From: Granulicella mallensis
GTDB taxonomy: Bacteria > Acidobacteriota > Terriglobia > Terriglobales > Acidobacteriaceae
Length of the DNA: 64,000 nt
Direction of reading: 5' to 3'
NCBI RefSeq assembly: GCF_014203225.1
Contig: NZ_JACHIO010000001.1
Span: 1-64,000 of the forward strand
The translations under genes and the position numbers were made by a program. The notes beneath the pieces were generated by a model. It did not search any database, was not told the DNA's origin, and worked only from the letters and a program-made list of their open reading frames with translations. Shown piece after piece: positions 29,242 through 37,593 of the stretch. Each line of letters starts with the position of its first letter. Position 1 is the first letter of the stretch.

Positions 29242-30126
29242 ATGAACAACTCTCCCATCATCGAACCTGTACGCGACGAAGCGCTCGACATCCAGCACGA
29301 CACCGATCCCGCGAAGGACCACGGGCCGGCGAAGCGGATTCCGCACCTTGGACACGCCCTCCTGTTCTTCTCGCTCGCCTCGACCTGGCTGGCCTTCTGC
29401 GCCCTTGGCTTTGCCGCCGCCGCACACATCCAGACGGATGAGGCTGCGCGCCAGCACCCCGCCCTCGGACTCGCCGCCCAGGCCCTGGGCTACCTGCTTA
29501 CGCTGCTCACCTCCTTCTGGCTCTTCCCCCGCCTGTGGGAGCGCTCCTTTCTGCACGGCATTCAGTGGAACGTCCTCGCCGCCCACCGGCGCTGGATGTG
29601 GATCGTTCCGGCAGCCATCGCGGTGAGCTTTGCCTCGCAGGGCATGGATCGCTTTCTGCCGCCCTCCCCAATCAGCGACCCCATCACCGAGATCATGCAC
29701 ACCTCCCTCGGCGCGTGGGCCGTCACGATCTTCGGGGTTCTGCTCGCACCGCTGGGAGAAGAGATCGCCTTCCGTGGCTTCCTGCTTCCCGCCTTCGCCA
29801 CGGCGTACGACTGGCTCTCCCTGGAGCGCACTCCTGCGGGCCTGAGCCGCTGGGAAAACTCCTCCGGTCACACCCGCTCCGCCGTGATCTTCGCGGCCAT
29901 CTTTTCCAGCATCCCGTTCGCGCTGCTGCACGCAGGACAGCTCTCGCACAACTGGGGCGCGGTCGGCGTGATCTATACCGTGAGCCTGATCTTCTCGTAC
30001 GTACGCGTCCGGACACACTCCGTGGCCTGCTCGACTCTCATGCACGCCACCTACAATCTGACGATCTTCGCCATAGCTCTTTTCTCTACAGGCGGTTATC
30101 GCCACCTCGAACGATTGAATTCATAG
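29242..30126 (+). CDS. CPBP family intramembrane metalloprotease
   Basis: This 294-aa multi-pass membrane protein carries the CPBP (CAAX protease/bacteriocin-processing) motifs. Motif 1 is EEIAFRGFLLP (Glu-Glu-x3-Arg), motif 2 is FALLHAGQ, and motif 3 is HATYNLT; the Glu and His residues bind catalytic zinc inside the membrane. The first 40 residues are cytoplasmic and acidic, then come six to seven helices. Family members cleave membrane-embedded peptides or act in bacteriocin self-immunity. Its substrate is unknown. It stands upstream of the 52-aa zinc-ribbon gene, with a possible promoter between. Confidence 0.88.
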   Translation: MNNSPIIEPVRDEALDIQHDTDPAKDHGPAKRIPHLGHALLFFSLASTWLAFCALGFAAAAHIQTDEAARQHPALGLAAQALGYLLTLLTSFWLFPRLWERSFLHGIQWNVLAAHRRWMWIVPAAIAVSFASQGMDRFLPPSPISDPITEIMHTSLGAWAVTIFGVLLAPLGEEIAFRGFLLPAFATAYDWLSLERTPAGLSRWENSSGHTRSAVIFAAIFSSIPFALLHAGQLSHNWGAVGVIYTVSLIFSYVRVRTHSVACSTLMHATYNLTIFAIALFSTGGYRHLERLNS

Positions 30127-30182
30127 CGGTTTTATAAAGTTTTCACGCCGCGATAGCCTACACTGGGGCGGAGGTACTTCGC

Positions 30183-30341
30183 ATGGCAGTTTTGCGTACG
30201 TGCCCCCGTTGTGGTTCAAAAGAAGTACTCCGGTCCCGCAGAAGACCAATTGAGCACCTTCTGTTCCTGTATAGGCCCTATCGCTGTACAGATTGTCAGT
30301 ATCGGTTCTTTTCCTTCGTGGGGTTGAGCGAAAAGAAATAG
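30183..30341 (+). CDS. Small zinc-ribbon protein (52 aa)
   Basis: This short protein has two CxxC knuckles 25 residues apart (CPRC at 7-10, CTDC at 35-38). The pattern is that of a zinc ribbon, with a basic loop KEVLRSRRRPIEHLLFLYRPYR between the knuckles and an aromatic end YRFFSF. GGAGG lies at 30170-30174 ahead of ATG 30183. Basic zinc ribbons of this size often bind RNA, DNA or ribosomes; its target is unknown. It is monocistronic: 56 bp after the CPBP gene, with a hairpin about 100 bp downstream. Confidence 0.75.
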   Translation: MAVLRTCPRCGSKEVLRSRRRPIEHLLFLYRPYRCTDCQYRFFSFVGLSEKK

Positions 30342-30447
30342 CGCAGCTTCATCCAGGCGCACCTTCATCTACCGGATGGCCTCTAAGCCGTCTTAAAACA
30401 CCCTGCGGCCCGATTACGAGACCGCTACTAAACTCGTGGGCCATCAC

Positions 30448-30488
30448 CTGCCGTCCGACGATCTGAGCTGCATTATCGCGGACGGCAG
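30448..30488. terminator. Hairpin downstream of the zinc-ribbon gene
   Basis: CTGCCGTCCG (30448-30457) pairs with 30479-30488 and is followed by CTTTTGC. The loop is long (21 nt) and the tail short, so termination is plausible but weak. Confidence 0.45.
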
Positions 30489-30568
30489 CTTTTGCTTAGG
30501 GTGTGTCACCCAATTGCTTTTGGAGTGAAGCCGGACTGTGTAAATAGCAAGCGGCGGCACGGTTTCGT

Positions 30569-30790
30569 TAAGGGCATGGCTTCAGCCATGCCGTAAATAA
30601 CAGGCCAAAGGCCATACCTTTCTGCCGAAGGCCGGAGTGGAGGCGCAGCCGGAACGACTAAATTGCCTTCCTTCGTGTCGCCCAGATGGCATAAGGAACA
30701 ACCTGGACACCTTCGTGGATGTTGCTACGCGTCTCGCAGCAACCAAAGAAAGCAGTTTAGTTGTTCCGGCTGCTCCTCCACTCCGGGTCC
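30569..30790. repeat. Palindromic repeat family A, two arms
   Basis: The unit begins with the GGCATGGCTTCAGCCATGCC hairpin, then a GGCC hairpin. The left arm CCGGAGTGGAGGCGCAGCCG (30632-30651, continuing to about 30672) pairs with the right arm at 30750-30786. The 80-nt spacer reads through CCCAGATGGCATAAGG. The rest of 30342-31084 shows no gene, only a TTCGACTACGCTCCTGCGG tail and the promoter of the dioxygenase-rhodanese gene. Confidence 0.75.
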
Positions 30791-31084
30791 TTCGACTACG
30801 CTCCTGCGGAGCCGCTTTTGCGGCCCTTCCGGTTCGTCCTTCAACAAACCGTTTGCATTGACCCAATTCTCCAGCCCATGCTAGCGTCAGAACATGGCGT
30901 TTCCTCTGCATCCTTGTTGTCGCTGCCACCAGCCCCTCGCTGGGTGAGCTGCGACAGTCTCAGAGACTCCTGAAATTCCCTCTCCAAAGCTCATCCAGAA
31001 CTCATCCTTGGTTCAATAGTTCCGTCCACAAGCCGGCATCCATGCCTGGGCTCGATGGCGACGGTTCAGCTCTGGAGATATCCC

Positions 31085-32044
31085 ATGCAACTCGCAGCAC
31101 AGGAACAATTCGCACACGACATCATCACTTCATGGACAGCGGAAAGCCAAAGCTACGCAGTGCCGAGAACGCCCGAAGAACTCGCCGGCATCGTCTCGCA
31201 GTTCGCATCGTCAGATGGCTGGCTAGACCGTGTGCGGCTGCGCGCCGGCGATCGCTGGTATGAGCGGCTATACCACGGCTCCGACCACGACATCTGGGTG
31301 ATCAGCTGGATGCCCGGGCAATCCACCGGCTTCCACGACCACGGTGAGTCCGCGGGAGCCTTCGTCGTAGCGACCGGCGTTCTTGAGGAGCATCGTCCTG
31401 GTGAGCAATCCCGCGTGATATATCCGGGCCAGCCGCGCGCCTTCGGTTCCGAGTACGCGCATGATGTCCGTAATGCCTCCCTCGCGCCGGCCATCAGTAT
31501 TCACGCCTATTCGCCTCCGCTTACGGATATGAACGAGTACGAGCTGGATGGGAATCAGCTGGTTCCGCGCGAAAGCGCCTCAGAACGGGCTGAGACACTG
31601 ACTCAGGAGCGACACGTGCAGAACCCGAAACCCACAAAACCAGCTGGCGCCTTGAGCATTGAGCAGATGCTTGCAGCAGCACGTGCTCGATTCCGACGGC
31701 TATCTCCGGGGGAGGCCCATGAGGCGGTGGCCAGAACAGGGGCAATCCTCGTCGATATCCGGCCCGAAGGCCAGCGCGCGATCGAGGGTATTATTCCGGG
31801 GGCGTTGATCGTCGAGCGTAACGTGCTCGAGTGGCGGTTCGACCCTGCATCCAGCGCTCGGCTGCCGGTCGCAACCGATCATGATCTTCAGGTAATTGTG
31901 TTCTGCTCCGAAGGCTATACCTCAAGCCTCGCGGCCGCGTCTCTGCAGGATCTCGGGCTCTGGCGTGCGACGGATATGGTGGGCGGATTCCATGCATGGC
32001 ACGCAGCAGGTCTGCCGATTGTGCCGCCAGGCAAGGCTTCCTAA
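31085..32044 (+). CDS. Cysteine dioxygenase-like cupin fused to rhodanese
   Basis: This 319-aa protein has two domains. Residues about 25-155 form a cysteine-dioxygenase type cupin with metal ligands His84, His86 (FHDHGES) and His126 (YAHDVRN). Residues about 205-315 form a rhodanese with VDIRP and the active-site loop FCSEGYTSS (Cys274). Such a fusion would oxidise a thiol to a sulfinate and handle sulfane sulfur in one protein. The N-terminal ISWMPGQSTGFHDHG segment is that of the bacterial CDO family. ATG 31085 is chosen because GGAG lies at 31074-31077; an ATG ten codons upstream lacks a Shine-Dalgarno. It is a single gene. Confidence 0.9.
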   Translation: MQLAAQEQFAHDIITSWTAESQSYAVPRTPEELAGIVSQFASSDGWLDRVRLRAGDRWYERLYHGSDHDIWVISWMPGQSTGFHDHGESAGAFVVATGVLEEHRPGEQSRVIYPGQPRAFGSEYAHDVRNASLAPAISIHAYSPPLTDMNEYELDGNQLVPRESASERAETLTQERHVQNPKPTKPAGALSIEQMLAAARARFRRLSPGEAHEAVARTGAILVDIRPEGQRAIEGIIPGALIVERNVLEWRFDPASSARLPVATDHDLQVIVFCSEGYTSSLAAASLQDLGLWRATDMVGGFHAWHAAGLPIVPPGKAS

Positions 32045-32109
32045 AATCTGTCCCGCTGAAAAGCGGCAGGGTTCAATTCCTGTACTTTGTTGCCCTGGCA
32101 TGAACACCC

Positions 32110-32508
32110 TTAGGGTTGAGGCGTGTCCGTGCTTCCAGCCTTCTTTGAATGGTGGAACGGCTTCGCGATCAACCGTCCGGTGCCTTTGCCGATCTTGCCG
32201 GCTCCCTTGGCAGCGCCTACGCCAGCCTCTCCAGCACCTTTACCGACATTCCCGACCGCCCCCACAGGATGCAGCGTGACCAGGTCGCCGGCTCCCTTGC
32301 CGACGCCCTCGGCCCCCTTGCCTGCGCCTTTGCCAATGTCGCCGCTGCCGCTGCCAATATCCCCTCCAGCGCTACGTTTATGTTTTTGTGGCTGGGCCGC
32401 GGGAGCAGGTTGAGATTGCGGAGTCTGAGGCTGAGGGGAGTTCTGGCCGACGGCAACAAGACTAAAAGCCAGTGGCAATAGAAATAAGAGTGTGACAGGA
32501 GTTTTCAT
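32110..32508 (-). CDS. Secreted Gly/Lys/Ala-rich low-complexity protein
   Basis: This 132-aa protein has a signal peptide (TPVTLLFLLPLAFSLVAVG, cleaved before QNSPQ). Next comes a Gln/Pro stretch, then repeats of GxGxGDIGKGAGKGAEGVGKG type and a basic end IAKPFHHSKKAG. The Gly-Lys periodicity suggests a disordered, cationic, surface or polysaccharide-binding chain. No domain is recognised. The start is ATG 32508 with GAGG nearby; a start 12 nt upstream is equally possible. The 65-bp gap to the dioxygenase-rhodanese gene holds a CCGCT-gaaa-AGCGG tetraloop hairpin that may end both transcripts. Confidence 0.65.
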   Translation of the reverse strand: MKTPVTLLFLLPLAFSLVAVGQNSPQPQTPQSQPAPAAQPQKHKRSAGGDIGSGSGDIGKGAGKGAEGVGKGAGDLVTLHPVGAVGNVGKGAGEAGVGAAKGAGKIGKGTGRLIAKPFHHSKKAGSTDTPQP

Positions 32509-32639
32509 AAGCAACCTCACTCAAATTGGATGCATAGCTGTTCAAACACGGCTATACGCTTCACCAGCCCAATGAAGGATGTGATGTACGTCCGATACGA
32601 CCTTAGAGCGAATTAAGCTCTCTGCACGCATAGCTTTTA

Positions 32640-33061
32640 TCTTGCGTTTCCCCACAGAATCGTCATCCTGAGCGGAGTGTCCCAGCCTTTGGGGACACGG
32701 AGTCGAAGGACCCCGAGGGTTGACCTCTCGCCGATACTCTTCGTCCCTTTTCGCCCCCGAGCCTGGACTCTCGTGCGGGAAAAGGTCCCGACCCTCTGGG
32801 CGACATCAAGTCCTTCGGGGTCCTTCGACTCCGCACCTCGCAAAAAACGCGAGGCGCTACGCTCAGGATGACGTCTCTGTGGGGAACAAGATATGTGATT
32901 CGTTGTTGTCCCCGATTCGTCAGACACGACCGAAAGCCCAATTCTTGCCTGCCCCTTGTTTCCGTACGGCCCCCTCCGTCCTGCGACGCTGAAGCGTCGC
33001 GGTTTGCACTTCGCGCTATAGGGATAACCCTGGTTCTTCAATGAACTAAAAACTCACCACA
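32640..33061. repeat. Composite palindromic region, families E and C ends
   Basis: GTCATCCTGAGCGGAGTGTC (32661-32680) with ACGGAGTCGAAGGACCCCGA is mirrored at about 32814-32875, where GGCGCTACGCTCAGGATGACG closes the palindrome and GAGGTCC-type words pair in between. At 32904-32926 lies a copy of the GTTGTCCCCGATTCGTCAGA border motif. The stretch to 33061 ends in TCAATGAACTAAAAACTCACC, the same terminus as the element at 22030-22321. No gene is seen in 32521-33065. Confidence 0.7.
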
Positions 33062-33065
33062 TGAA

Positions 33066-34442
33066 CTAAAGCGTCACGTTTACGCCGAGCCGGGGTTTCG
33101 CGAGACGCAGCTCGTGATCCAGGTTCATCCGCGGCTCACTCTCACATTCCAGAACGAGCGTCGTTATCGGATGGTCCGGAACCTCCACCGGGAGCCCTGT
33201 GATATGCACCCTCCAGGCATCCTGTGTGAACGCAAGGGAGGTAGAGCTCTTCAGCAGACGCACCGACTTCACCTTCGTCTGCAGCCCCGAAAGCGAAACA
33301 TCGCTGCCCGGCCAGAAGTGAACGTGCATATAAAGCGTGTTCGCGCGTCGCGTAAACATCGCATACGAAGGCCGCCACGGCTGGCAAGGGTCGGTGTTGA
33401 AGATCGCTTCCCCGTTGCCCTTCAGCCAATCTCCAACCTCGGTCAGGATCCGCACCGCCGGTTCTGGAAACGTGCCGTCTGCCCTAGGACCGACGTTGAT
33501 CAGAAAATTGCCCTGATCCCGAGCGCAGGTAATCAGATTCCGCAGGTGCGTGCGGGGCGACTTCCACTCATCATCCGCCGCATCGTAACCCCAGCTTTCA
33601 TTCAGGGTCATGCAGCTCTCCCAGGCTCGTCCATTGTTGGCTGCGATAATGCTCTGCTCTGGAGTGGAGAAGTCCCCAGCCGCATGATTGCGTCCGTTCA
33701 CCACGATATCCGGTTGCAGCGCAAAGACCATCTTGTTCATGCGCTCGGCTTCCCAACCCTCGGCCTCCAGAGGCATTCCACCGTCGTACCAGAGGATGTC
33801 GATCTTGCCGTAGTTCGTGAGCAGCTCCCGAATCAGACCGAAGGTGTATTCGATGAAGCGCTTTCGCGCGGCTTCATCCACAGAGCTTCGTTCCCCGTCA
33901 GGATGATGCCAATCCATCAGGGAGTAATAGATGCCTACCGGCATCCCCGCTGCGCGAGCAGCTTCTACATACTCGCGAACGAGATCTCGTTTAGGCCCCT
34001 GCTTCATGGAGTTGAAGTCAGTGAGCTTCGTATCGAAGTTACAGAAGCCTTCGTGATGCTTTGCCGTGACCACCATGTATCGGGCGCCGGCTGCTTGCGC
34101 AATCCTGACCCACTCTTTGGCGACCCCAGGCTTGGGTGAAAATCTGCGAGCCAGGCTCTCATACTCAGACCACGGAATCGCTTCTTTCTCTACCGCCCAC
34201 TCCTGGCGGCCGTGAAGGCTATAGAGACCGTAGTGAATAAAGAGTCCATACCGCGCCTCCTTCCACCACTTCAACCGGCGAATCTGGTCGGCCGTCGGTG
34301 CAGGAGAAGAGGCGTGCGCAGGGGGTGCCGGGCATGCTTGAGGCGCACTCGTTGCTTTCGTCTGAGCGTCCACGCCCATCACTGCGCTCGCTAACGCAGC
34401 CCCAGTGCCAACCAGCATACTCCGACGACTGATGTGATCCAT
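33066..34442 (-). CDS. Alpha-L-fucosidase (GH29), exported
   Basis: This 458-aa protein has a twin-arginine-like leader (SRRSMLVGTGAALASAVMG) followed by a GH29 catalytic barrel. RLKWWKEARYGLFIHYGLYS, AGARYMVVTAKHHEGF and the nucleophile segment YGKIDILWYDGG (Asp) are the GH29 hallmarks. The C-terminal part is beta-rich and without a clear carbohydrate module. It releases alpha-L-fucose from glycans such as xyloglucan or mucin-type sugars, most likely in the periplasm. The acid/base residue is poorly conserved in GH29 and I cannot name it. It is divergent from the DUF4838 gene, with a shared palindromic operator candidate. Confidence 0.9.
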   Translation of the reverse strand: MDHISRRSMLVGTGAALASAVMGVDAQTKATSAPQACPAPPAHASSPAPTADQIRRLKWWKEARYGLFIHYGLYSLHGRQEWAVEKEAIPWSEYESLARRFSPKPGVAKEWVRIAQAAGARYMVVTAKHHEGFCNFDTKLTDFNSMKQGPKRDLVREYVEAARAAGMPVGIYYSLMDWHHPDGERSSVDEAARKRFIEYTFGLIRELLTNYGKIDILWYDGGMPLEAEGWEAERMNKMVFALQPDIVVNGRNHAAGDFSTPEQSIIAANNGRAWESCMTLNESWGYDAADDEWKSPRTHLRNLITCARDQGNFLINVGPRADGTFPEPAVRILTEVGDWLKGNGEAIFNTDPCQPWRPSYAMFTRRANTLYMHVHFWPGSDVSLSGLQTKVKSVRLLKSSTSLAFTQDAWRVHITGLPVEVPDHPITTLVLECESEPRMNLDHELRLAKPRLGVNVTL

Positions 34443-34492
34443 CTCGCTCGCATTCTCCTCTTTCGAAACTTCTGATTGCAGGCTAACAGATT

Positions 34493-34514
34493 CGGTAATG
34501 AAACATTATTACCG
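34493..34514. promoter_or_regulatory. Candidate operator between fucosidase and DUF4838 genes
   Basis: The inverted repeat CGGTAAT-N8-ATTACCG lies 50 bp from the fucosidase start and 40 bp from the DUF4838 start, in the AT-richest part of the 111-bp divergent gap. The layout suits a LacI- or GntR-type repressor that controls both genes together. No regulator gene adjoins it. Confidence 0.45.
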
Positions 34515-34553
34515 CTGATGAATGTCTATCTGCTAGCATCAACCCACAAAGTT

Positions 34554-36893
34554 ATGAAATTGCACACAACAATGACCCGGTTCGACTTCCTAAGAAATTC
34601 AGGCTTGATCGCAGCAGGCTTTACCTTTCTGCCGCACACCACATGGGCGACGATCAACAAACCCCAGGGCAGCAAGCAGGTGAGCACGGGAGAGCTGGCC
34701 GAGTATCAGATTGTTGTGCCCAGCCAGGCAAGCGCTGTAGAACAGCAAGCCGCCGAGAAGCTGCAACACTATCTGGGTGAGATCGCGCAGCAGAGCCCAG
34801 CGATCAGGCAGGAAGGCGACTATCGGAGCGGCCCCGCCTTCTTTATCGGTCAAACACGCTATGCAAAGGCACAGAAGGTCGACCTCAAGCAACTCAAAGA
34901 AGATGGATTTGCGTATTACCCTGCCGGGAAAAAACTGATCGTTGCCGGCGGCTCAGGCAAGGGAGCGCTGTACGGCATCTATGGCCTGCTGGAGCTCTGG
35001 GGCTTCAGGATGTACAAGTCCACGGTGATCCAGGTTCCTAACGTAACCTCGGTAAGCCTTCCGATCCATGACGTAGTGGTCGTTCCGGTGGTGGGATACC
35101 GCACCACCTCTTACCCGGATACTCTCACCCCGGAATATACAGACTGGCACAGGCTCTCTTCACGAGACGCATGGGGATTGTTCGTTCACACCTTCAACGA
35201 ACTCCTTCCCCCGGACCAGTACGGCAAGACGCATCCCGAATACTTTTCTCTGATCGACGGCCATCGACAGCCGGGCGCGCAGCTATGCCTTTCCAATCCC
35301 GAAGTTCTCCAGATCGTGATTACCAACTTACGAGCGAAGATCGCCGCGAACCCCAGCGCCACCTATTGGTCGGTCAGTCAGAACGACAACGATCAGTACT
35401 GCCGCTGCGGCCCCTGCACGACGCTCAATACCCAGTATGGCAATGTACCCAGCGGATCGATCCTGTACTTCGTCAACGATGTAGCCAAAGCCTTTCCTGA
35501 CAAAACAATTTCAACCCTGGCTTACTGGTACTCCAGGACTCCGCCTCAGAACATACAGGCCGAGCCCAACGTCAACATCATGCTGTGCAATATCGAAAGC
35601 CGACGGCACGCTCCGGTCTACGAGACAGATCCTCGCTTTACCCAGGAGTTCCTGGCCTGGAATAAGATCGCCAGCAATATTCTTATCTGGGATTACGATA
35701 TCCAGTTCACGAATCTGGTAAGTCCCTTTCCAAATCTCCACACCATCAAACCCAACATCAAGTTTTTTACCGAGCACCACGTAAATTCGCTCTACATGCA
35801 GACGAACGGCCAGGTTGGCGGCGAGATGGCCGTGCTGAGAGCCTATCTCATCGCCGAATTGATGTGGAACCCGGACGCGGATGACAACGCGATTATCGAT
35901 GAATTCCTGAAGGGCTACTACGGCGCGGCCGGGCCTTACATTCGTCAGTACATCGACAGGATGCGCGAGTCGCTGCTTGCCACCGGCTTCAAGCTCGACA
36001 TCTTCGGCAGCCCGGAAGCTGCGAAAGACGCTTATCTGTCCGTGGACATGCTGAAGGTGTATCAGTCGTTATTTGACCAGGCAGAAAAGGCCGTTCAAAC
36101 AAACTCGGAGCTACTTACGCGGGTAAAGATCGCGCGACTGCCTATCGTCTATGCGGAGATCCAGATCGGCCGCAACGAAGTCGATACGCCGCGAAGCATG
36201 TTCGCGCATACCGCGGATGGCAGGCCGTTCGTAAAGCCAGCGATGAAGGTACTGGTCTATCCCTTTGTAAGCTTGTGCAAAGAAGATGGAGTGACGAAGG
36301 TACGAGAAAGAAGCACAACGCCGGATGACTACCAGGCCTCCTATGACCGGGTCTTCCGCAAGATGGACGAGATCTCTCAGAACAAATCTTTCAAGAAAAC
36401 AATCACTCCTGTAACTCTTCCTGAAGGGGGAGAGGCTGCCTTGCCAAAGCTGACGGACGGCATCTTCGGGTCCTGGGAGTCCTGGAGCTCGCCCGATGTT
36501 CATTGGGTGTATTACAAGGGGAAACACATGGATTTCGTCCTGGATCTTGGAGAGGTCACGGATGTTCAATCCATCAGCATGGACTTTCTCAATGCCCAGG
36601 CCCAGCCTGAATGGAACATCATGGTGCTGCCTACCTATGTCACCTACGCCCTGTCGGCCAATGGAAAAGACTTCGACAACGAGATCAAGATCGTCAACCC
36701 GAATAATCCAAACCCCAAGGAAAATCCGGATATTGCCAAGGTTCCGCTCCAATCATTCCGAGCCGCCCTAACGGCGCCTGTCAAAGCTCGCTACATAAAA
36801 GTCCACGGCGAAAGTATGCTCCACATGCCTTCCTGGCATATCCTTGCCGGCCACGTAGCCGAAATTTACACCGATCAGATCGTAGTTACATAA
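34554..36893 (+). CDS. DUF4838 glycan-active protein, exported
   Basis: The protein is about 779 aa. A signal-like leader (TRFDFLRNSGLIAAGFTFLP) is followed by an N-terminal GH67/GH20-like domain (EYQIVVPSQASAVEQQAAEKL, IGQTRYAKA). The large DUF4838 barrel comes next, recognised by WGLFVHTFNELLPPDQYGKTHPEYF, SVSQNDNDQYCRCGPC and WDYDIQFTNLVSPFPNL. A C-terminal discoidin-like domain (about 650-779: DFVLDLGEVTDVQSISMDFL and a late VKARYIKVHGE) would bind carbohydrate. DUF4838 proteins are linked to plant or host glycan degradation, but the reaction is not known to me. The start may be ATG 34554 or 34572. It faces the fucosidase gene. Confidence 0.86.
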   Translation: MKLHTTMTRFDFLRNSGLIAAGFTFLPHTTWATINKPQGSKQVSTGELAEYQIVVPSQASAVEQQAAEKLQHYLGEIAQQSPAIRQEGDYRSGPAFFIGQTRYAKAQKVDLKQLKEDGFAYYPAGKKLIVAGGSGKGALYGIYGLLELWGFRMYKSTVIQVPNVTSVSLPIHDVVVVPVVGYRTTSYPDTLTPEYTDWHRLSSRDAWGLFVHTFNELLPPDQYGKTHPEYFSLIDGHRQPGAQLCLSNPEVLQIVITNLRAKIAANPSATYWSVSQNDNDQYCRCGPCTTLNTQYGNVPSGSILYFVNDVAKAFPDKTISTLAYWYSRTPPQNIQAEPNVNIMLCNIESRRHAPVYETDPRFTQEFLAWNKIASNILIWDYDIQFTNLVSPFPNLHTIKPNIKFFTEHHVNSLYMQTNGQVGGEMAVLRAYLIAELMWNPDADDNAIIDEFLKGYYGAAGPYIRQYIDRMRESLLATGFKLDIFGSPEAAKDAYLSVDMLKVYQSLFDQAEKAVQTNSELLTRVKIARLPIVYAEIQIGRNEVDTPRSMFAHTADGRPFVKPAMKVLVYPFVSLCKEDGVTKVRERSTTPDDYQASYDRVFRKMDEISQNKSFKKTITPVTLPEGGEAALPKLTDGIFGSWESWSSPDVHWVYYKGKHMDFVLDLGEVTDVQSISMDFLNAQAQPEWNIMVLPTYVTYALSANGKDFDNEIKIVNPNNPNPKENPDIAKVPLQSFRAALTAPVKARYIKVHGESMLHMPSWHILAGHVAEIYTDQIVVT

Positions 36894-36927
36894 GCCATCC
36901 CATAACACCTATGCGACGATAAACAGC

Positions 36928-37593
36928 ATGAGTGAACTAGTCAGCCTAAAAGGCAAAGCCGTGCTGTTCGATATGGATGGAACGCTCGTCGATTCCACAC
37001 AGGTCGTGGAACGCACATGGAAATGGTGGGCGGCGCGACACAACCTCTCTCTTGAAGAGGTGCTGTTGTTCTCCCACGGGCGTCCGGGGATAGCCACTCT
37101 TGAGCAGTTTCTCCCCGGACGAGACCATGCGGAGGAACTGGCGGAGCTTGAGCATTCCGAAGAGACACAGACGGAAGGAATCCTGGCGGTGCCAGGAGCC
37201 GCAGAGGTTGTGCAGGCGCTCCAGAAACAGAACCACCCCTGGGCGATCGTGACCTCCGCCTGGAGGACGCTGGCTGAGGCCCGTGTCGTCGGCGCAGGCC
37301 TGCCTCTGCCCAGAGTGATCGTTCCTGCGGATGAGATCCGCAACGGCAAACCCGATCCGGAAGGCTTTCTTCTCGCGGCTGAACAGTTGGGCGTAGCACC
37401 GGAAGAGTGCATCGTCTTTGAAGACACACGCCCCGGTATCGATGCGGGCCTGAGCGCCGGCATGCAGGTAGTGGGTCTCTTGACGACGTTCTCAGCCCAG
37501 GAGTTGCGCTACCAGCCTCTCATCCGTGATTTTCGCGATGTCTCGATTCGACGCGAAGGCGAGTCTCTGAAGATTGAACTCACTCAGAGGTAG
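36928..37593 (+). CDS. HAD-IA phosphatase (sugar/glycerol-phosphatase type)
   Basis: This 221-aa haloacid-dehalogenase-fold protein has motif I FDMDGTLVDST (Asp nucleophile near residue 14), motif II VTSAW (Ser), motif III Lys in RNGKPDPEGF and motif IV FEDTRPGIDAG. The cap domain with WKWWAARH and SHGRPG matches the sugar-phosphatase/glycerol-phosphatase group (E. coli YfbT, yeast GPP/DOG). It probably dephosphorylates a small sugar phosphate in the cytoplasm. It starts 34 bp after the DUF4838 gene, so it likely belongs to the same glycan operon. It overlaps the VOC gene by 14 bp at the 3' end. Confidence 0.88.
   Translation: MSELVSLKGKAVLFDMDGTLVDSTQVVERTWKWWAARHNLSLEEVLLFSHGRPGIATLEQFLPGRDHAEELAELEHSEETQTEGILAVPGAAEVVQALQKQNHPWAIVTSAWRTLAEARVVGAGLPLPRVIVPADEIRNGKPDPEGFLLAAEQLGVAPEECIVFEDTRPGIDAGLSAGMQVVGLLTTFSAQELRYQPLIRDFRDVSIRREGESLKIELTQR

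Noticed and set aside
32066..32095. tRNA-like T-arm (GGGTTCAATTCC with CAGG/CCTG stem) after the dioxygenase-rhodanese gene
   Set aside because: No matching 5' acceptor strand, D-arm or anticodon arm lies upstream, which is coding sequence; a chance match or a short remnant at most.
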